NCBI GenBank assembly: GCA_013076295.1
Contig: RQOL01000528.1
Location: forward strand, 1 to 64,000
Origin: Sanderia malayensis
Taxonomy: Eukaryota; Cnidaria; Scyphozoa; Semaeostomeae; Pelagiidae
Length of the DNA stretch: 64,000 nt
Direction of reading: 5' to 3'
The translations under genes were made by a program, and so were the position numbers. A model generated the notes under the pieces. The model had not been told where the DNA came from. It worked only from the letters and a program-made list of their open reading frames with translations, and did no database searches. Every line of letters begins with the position of its first letter. Positions within the stretch are counted from its first letter, which is position 1. Of the stretch, positions 61,782-64,000 are shown piece by piece.

Positions 61782-64000
61782 GCTTTGGCTGTTTTTAACG
61801 TTGATTCGTGTGGATATTGTGAGAATGATTTTTTTTCATTACTGTAATTTGTGGGAATGAATATTTATTTTCATTAGTGCAAATTGTGGGAATAAATGTC
61901 ATATTTTTATTAGTTTTAGGTTTACTTATGTTGATTCGTGTGTACATTGTGGGAATGAATGTTAATATGACTGAAAAAGTAACTAAAAGTGTTTTCACTA
62001 TTTTTCAGATGGATTAACGTAGATTCACGTGTGAAATGTGGGAATGGGTGTAAATCTTGAACTGACAAAAGTTGTGGGAATGAATGTTACTTTTCATTAG
62101 TGTAAATTGTTGGAAAGAATGTTATATACTTTTTAGCTCTTTTTACATGGAATAATGTGTAAATTGTGGGAATCGATGTCATTTCTGAACAGTCTAAATT
62201 GTGGGAATGAATGTTTCTTTTCATTAGTCCAAATTGTGGGAATGAACTTTAAGTTTTTATTAGTTTTAGGTGTTTTTATGTTGATTCGTGTGTAAATTGT
62301 AGAAATGAAGGTTATTTTTCATTAGTGCAAATGGTGGGAATGAATATTATCTTTTTATCTCTTTTTACCGTTTTTGCGTGGATCCATGTGTAAGTTGTGG
62401 GGATGAAGGTTATTTTTCAATACTGCAAATTGTGGAAATGAATGCTCTATTATTGATTAGTTTTAGCTGTTCTTACGTTGATTCGTGTGTAAAATGCGGG
62501 AAGGAATTTTTTTCATTACTGTAATTTATGTCAATCATGGTTACTATTCATTAGTGTAAATTGTGGGAATGAACTTTCAATTTTTATTAGTTTTAAGTGT
62601 ATTTATGTTGATTCGTGTGTAAGTTGTGGCAATCAATGTCAACTTTCATCAGTCTAAATTGTGGGAATGAATGTCACTTTTCTTTAGTGTAAATTGTGGG
62701 AATGAATATTATTTTTTTTATCTGTTTTTGCCGTTTTTGCGTGGATTCGTGTGTAAATTGTGGGAATGAATTTTTTTTCATTACTGTAATGTGTGGAAAT
62801 CAATGTTACTGGTCATTAGTGTAATTTGTGGGAAAGAATGCTATATTTTTTTAGCTCTTTTTACGTGGAACAATGTGTAAATTGTGGGAATCAATGTCAA
62901 CTTTCATCAGTCTAAATTGTGGGAATGAATGTCACTTTTCATTAGTGTAAATTGTGGGAATGAATATTATCTTTTTTATCTCTTTTTACCGTTTTTGCGT
63001 GGATCCATGTGTAAATTGTTGGGATGAAGGTTATTTTTCATTACTGCAAATTGTGGGAATGAATGCTCTATTATTGATTAGTTTTAGCTTTTCTTACGTT
63101 GATTCGTGTGCAAATTGCATGATGGAATTTTTTTCACTACTGTATATTATGTGAATCATGGTTACTTTTCATTAGTCTAAATTGTTGGAATTAACTTTAA
63201 AATTTTATTAGTTTTAGGTGTGTTTGTGTTGATTCGTGTGTAAGTTGTGGCAATCAATGTCAACTTTAATTAGTCTAAACTGTGGCAATGAATATAATCT
63301 TTTTGATCTCTTTTTACCGTTTTTGCGTGGGTTCATGTGTAAATTGTGGGGATGAAGGTTATTTTTCATTACTGCAAATTGCGGGAATGAATCCTCTATT
63401 ATTGCTTAGTGTTAACTGTTCTTACGTTGACTCGTGTGTAAATTGTGGGAAGGAATTTTTTTCATTACTGTAATTTATGTGAATCATGGTTACTGTTCAT
63501 TAGTGTAAATTGTGGGAAAGAATGCTACATACTTTTTAGCTCTTTTAACGTGGAATAATGTGTAAATTGTGGGAATGAACCTTAAGTTTTAATTAGTTTT
63601 AGGTGTTTTTATGTAAATTCGTGTGTAAGTTGTGGGAATGAAGGTAATGTTTCATTAGTGTAAATTGTGGGAATGAATATTATCTTTTTTATCTGTTTTT
63701 ACTGTTTTTGCTGGGTTCATGTGTAAATTGTGGGGATGAAGGTTATTTTCCATTACTGCAAATTGCGGGAATGAATCCTCTATTATTGTTTAGTTTTAGC
63801 TCTTCTTACGTTGATTCGTGTGTAAATTGTGGGAAGGAATTTTTTTTCATTACTGTAATTTATGTGAATCATGGTTACTTTTCATTAGTGTAAATTGTGG
63901 GAAAGAATGCTATATTCTGTTTAGCTCTTTTTACGTGGAATAATGTATAAATAGTAGGAATCAATGTCATTTCTCAACAGTCTAAATTGTGGGAATGAAT

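Larger units (their letters stand above)
58665..62426 (+). repeat. 1,881-bp HOR pair, super-block II copy
   Basis: The paired 1,881-bp structure of 29.1-32.9 kb is repeated at an offset of 29,549-29,550: hairpins at 59,057 and 60,938, empty sites at 59,899 and 61,780, spacers at 60,081 and 61,962. The order and unit-specific variants are conserved, so the two-unit state predates this larger duplication. Confidence 0.85.
1..64000 (+). repeat. Hierarchical satellite array covering the window
   Basis: Apart from seven embedded transposon copies and a short spacer, the entire window is built from a degenerate unit with the core TGTAAATTGTGGGAATGAAT, always in the + orientation. Common tails give three spacing classes: a 35-bp unit (core plus GTCACTTTTCATTAG), a 57-bp unit (tail with TTTAGCTCTTTTTACGTGGA) and a 64-bp unit (tail with CTGTTTTTACCGTTTTTGCG). 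Frequent core variants are TGCAAATTGCGGGAATGAAT, GTGGGGATGAAGG, GTGGGAATCAATG and GTGGGAAAGAATG. The + strand is rich in T and G, so short open frames pile up on that strand. A 35-bp unit changes reading frame at each repeat, and the same monomer is read in turn as KLWE, NCGNE and IVGMN; these frames are by-products, not proteins. There is no gene anywhere in the array that I can support. Confidence 0.95.
51600..64000 (+). repeat. Element-free array of super-block II, paralogous to 21.7-34 kb
   Basis: The segment follows 21.7-34 kb with stepwise offsets of 29,872, 29,615, 29,222, 28,802 and 29,549. The steps are small losses or gains: about 258 bp missing near 51.97 kb, a 393-bp unit missing near 53.86 kb, the 420-bp repeat single, and about 747 bp extra at about 56.0-56.8 kb carrying an additional empty transposon site. 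The window ends inside this array. Confidence 0.75.

Noticed and set aside
1..64000. CRISPR-like repeat-spacer pattern
   Set aside because: The intervals between cores are not unique spacers; they are themselves a few recurrent tails, the cores are degenerate, spacing varies between 35, 57 and 64 bp, and there are no cas genes or leader.
1..64000. CENP-B box or known centromeric satellite
   Set aside because: I looked for the TTCG....A..CGGG pattern in the monomer and saw none. GGAATGAAT resembles the GGAAT unit of human satellites II/III, but the rest of the monomer and its 35/64-bp period do not match. A centromeric role cannot be claimed from sequence.

Overview
The whole 64-kb window is one AT-rich, head-to-tail satellite array from a eukaryotic nuclear genome. 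I find no convincing protein-coding gene, tRNA, rRNA, CRISPR array or operon. The species cannot be read from the sequence. The eukaryotic assignment rests on the multi-level satellite architecture and on a non-autonomous DNA transposon with a TA target-site duplication; bacterial promoters, Shine-Dalgarno sites and long ORFs are absent.

Basic unit: a degenerate core TGTAAATTGTGGGAATGAAT recurs every 35, about 57 or 64 bp. A stretch measured by eye at 27,785-28,073 gives spacings of 64, 35, 64, 33, 35 and 57. Every copy I saw lies on the + strand. These monomers build higher-order repeats (HORs) of about 233, 358, 420, 632, 1,881, about 2,000-2,430, 2,044 and 4,261 bp. Above them is a super-block: positions 1-about 700 reappear at 37,612-about 38,310, and much of 12.5-34 kb reappears in 38.3-64 kb at offsets of 24-30 kb. 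Changes of offset show the second block is a mosaic made by unequal exchange or conversion.

Embedded element: seven near-identical copies (1,170-1,172 bp) of a transposon begin at 2,469, 6,730, 13,602, 16,463, 39,466, 42,332 and 44,376. It has perfect 24-bp terminal inverted repeats, dense subterminal TTCGGAC motifs, TA duplications and no recognisable transposase. All seven occupy the same nucleotide position of the same HOR. Seven paralogous HOR copies keep that TA site empty (21,202; 30,349; 32,230; 51,075; 56,171; 59,899; 61,780). The simplest reading is one insertion followed by amplification with the satellite.

Layout: 1-1.5 kb array; 1.5-10.0 kb two tandem 4.26-kb HORs, one element each; 10.0-12.5 kb 632-bp HORs; 12.5-20.5 kb elements 3 and 4; 20.5-37.6 kb element-free array with empty sites, 1,881-bp HORs and hairpin-bearing units; 37.6-48.4 kb restart of the block with elements 5-7; 48.4-64 kb element-free array paralogous to about 21-34 kb.

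All spacings, alignments and offsets were derived by eye from landmark matches. Boundaries of HORs are accurate to tens of bases; transposon ends and hairpins are exact.
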